A DNA stretch of 7,250 nucleotides, from assembly GCA_003242205.1 (NCBI GenBank), contig QGUR01000240.1, forward strand, positions 1 through 7,250, given 5' to 3'. The notes under the pieces were generated by a model. That model was not told the origin of the DNA. It ran no database searches and was given only the letters and a program-made list of their open reading frames with translations. The stretch is from Chloroflexota bacterium (GTDB lineage Bacteria; Chloroflexota; Anaerolineae; Aggregatilineales; Phototrophicaceae). Positions 6,571 to 7,250 of this stretch are shown here, in pieces; the first letter of the stretch is position 1; the number at the start of each line of letters is the position of its first letter. The position numbers and the translations under genes were made by a program.

Positions 6571-6651
6571 TTTGGCCTTCGCGAGCATGAGGTCAGGAAC
6601 GTGCTACGGCGTAGAAACCTCTTCTCCGCCACCCGCATGAGCCTCCTGACC
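6571..6651 (+). promoter_or_regulatory. Riboswitch expression platform: P13-like hairpin and competing antiterminator
   Basis: Two mutually exclusive structures can be drawn. First, TTTGGCCTT (6571-6579) pairs with GAGGTCAGG (6589-6597), including several G-U pairs. Its loop begins CGCGA (6580-6584), which is complementary to TCGCG (6513-6517) in the aptamer core and could form the kissing contact known from this riboswitch family. Second, GGTCAGGA (6591-6598) pairs perfectly with TCCTGACC (6644-6651), supported by an inner GTGC/GCAT stem (6601-6604 with 6636-6639). The second structure takes two bases of the terminator stem. Ligand binding should favour the first hairpin and hence termination; this switching order is inferred. 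Confidence 0.6.
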
Positions 6652-6678
6652 CCTGGCGACCGCCGGGGTTTTTGTTTT
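6650..6678 (+). terminator. Intrinsic terminator controlled by the cobalamin riboswitch
   Basis: CCCC (6650-6653) and GGC (6655-6657) pair with GCC (6662-6664) and GGGG (6665-6668), leaving one bulged T and the loop GACC. TTTTTGTTTT follows directly. It lies between the riboswitch and the permease start, so it must be read through for the transporter to be made. Confidence 0.88.
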
Positions 6679-6721
6679 CCCCGACGCTCGCCGCCTGCCT
6701 AACGGTAGTGGGGGAAAGTCT

Positions 6722-7250
6722 ATGGCGTCGCTCACGGCGCAATCCAGCTTTTTACTGGCCCGGCAAACCACCGGCCAGCGCCTGCTGCACGTTTCGCTGG
6801 CGCTGGTCGTGCTGCTGGGTCTTGCCATCATGGCCGGTGTAGCCGCCGGGGCCGCGCCGATCCCCGTAGCGCGCATCCCGCAAATTCTGCTGCACCCGTT
6901 GGGTGTGCCGCTTGACCCCGCTATCCCTGACAGTCAGGTGACCATCGTGCATCAGGTGCGCCTGCCGCGCGTGCTGACGGCCATGCTGGTCGGCGCGGCG
7001 CTGGCGACCGGCGGCGCGGTGATGCAGGGCATCTTCCGCAACCCGCTGGCCGATCCCGGCATTCTCGGCGTCAGCGCGGGCGGCGCAACCGGCGCGGTTT
7101 TCGCCTTTAGCACCGGTCTTTCGCTGGCGGGCGTGTGGGTCGTCCCGGCCTTTGCCTTCGCCGGGGCGCTGTGTGGGGGCACCGCCGTCTATTGTCTGGC
7201 GCCCGAACCGGGCGGGGCGCACGGGCGGAACGCTCGTCGTGGGGGAAACC
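6722..7250 (+). CDS. btuC: FecCD/BtuC-family ABC importer permease, probable cobalamin uptake (partial at the right edge)
   Basis: This is the membrane subunit of a periplasmic-binding-protein-dependent ABC importer of the iron-siderophore/B12 group; it would form the channel together with an ATPase (BtuD type) and a binding protein (BtuF type) not in this window. ATG 6722 is preceded by GGGGGAAAG (6710-6718). A first membrane helix spans about residues 21-44. LPRVLTAMLVGAALATGGAV starts the next, followed by the FecCD signature MQGIFRNPLADPGILGVS (101-118) and two more hydrophobic segments to about residue 159. The family alone cannot separate haem, siderophore and B12 transporters; the cobalamin riboswitch just upstream makes B12 or a corrinoid the likely cargo. 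From about residue 160 (position 7200) the frame reads an unlikely PEPGGAHGRNARRGGN, whereas the neighbouring frame reads GRTGGTLVV as the family would. A one-base sequence error or a real frameshift is suspected there. Confidence 0.85.
   Translation, partial: MASLTAQSSFLLARQTTGQRLLHVSLALVVLLGLAIMAGVAAGAAPIPVARIPQILLHPLGVPLDPAIPDSQVTIVHQVRLPRVLTAMLVGAALATGGAVMQGIFRNPLADPGILGVSAGGATGAVFAFSTGLSLAGVWVVPAFAFAGALCGGTAVYCLAPEPGGAHGRNARRGGN

Overview
The window comes from a GC-rich bacterial chromosome. Predicted envelope proteins dominate it: one secreted beta-propeller, one lipoprotein, two membrane-anchored AAA+ metalloproteases and the start of a vitamin B12 importer. The GC-rich codon use, the multi-blade propeller with Cys-pair loops and the short-hairpin FtsH-like proteases would fit a member of the Chloroflexota (Anaerolineae-like). 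That placement is inferred from general familiarity, not from a marker gene. No mobile element, tRNA, rRNA or CRISPR array was seen.

Left part (1-1808). The first codons of a minus-strand gene lie at 1-30. A stem-loop with T-runs on both strands (90-122) separates it from a minus-strand gene (196-1524) for an exported beta-propeller protein whose six cysteines form three closely spaced pairs. A divergent intergenic region (1525-1808) follows, holding a GC-rich hairpin and a near-palindrome.

Central part (1809-6272), all plus strand and closely spaced. An unrecognised lipoprotein precedes two tandem FtsH-like (M41 peptidase) paralogues of about 606 and 619 residues. Both keep Walker A and B, sensor 1, two arginine fingers, HEAGH and the third zinc-ligand Asp, so both look active. 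They depart from housekeeping FtsH in four shared ways: almost no extracytoplasmic domain between the two membrane helices, a replaced and glycine-rich post-Walker-B loop, SGF in place of the inter-subunit DGF motif, and a basic, Trp-rich insertion of roughly 25 residues just before sensor 1. The pair probably forms a homo- or hetero-hexameric membrane protease, with the lipoprotein a possible partner on the other face of the membrane. This is the part of the window most likely to hold something undescribed.

Right part (6273-7250). A 24-position near-perfect stem-loop closes the protease unit. A sigma70-like promoter then drives a cobalamin riboswitch. Its expression platform can be read in full: a P13-like hairpin, whose loop can pair with the aptamer core, competes with an antiterminator that overlaps the foot of an intrinsic terminator. 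Beyond it begins a FecCD/BtuC-type permease gene, which appears to lose its reading frame near 7200 and runs off the window.
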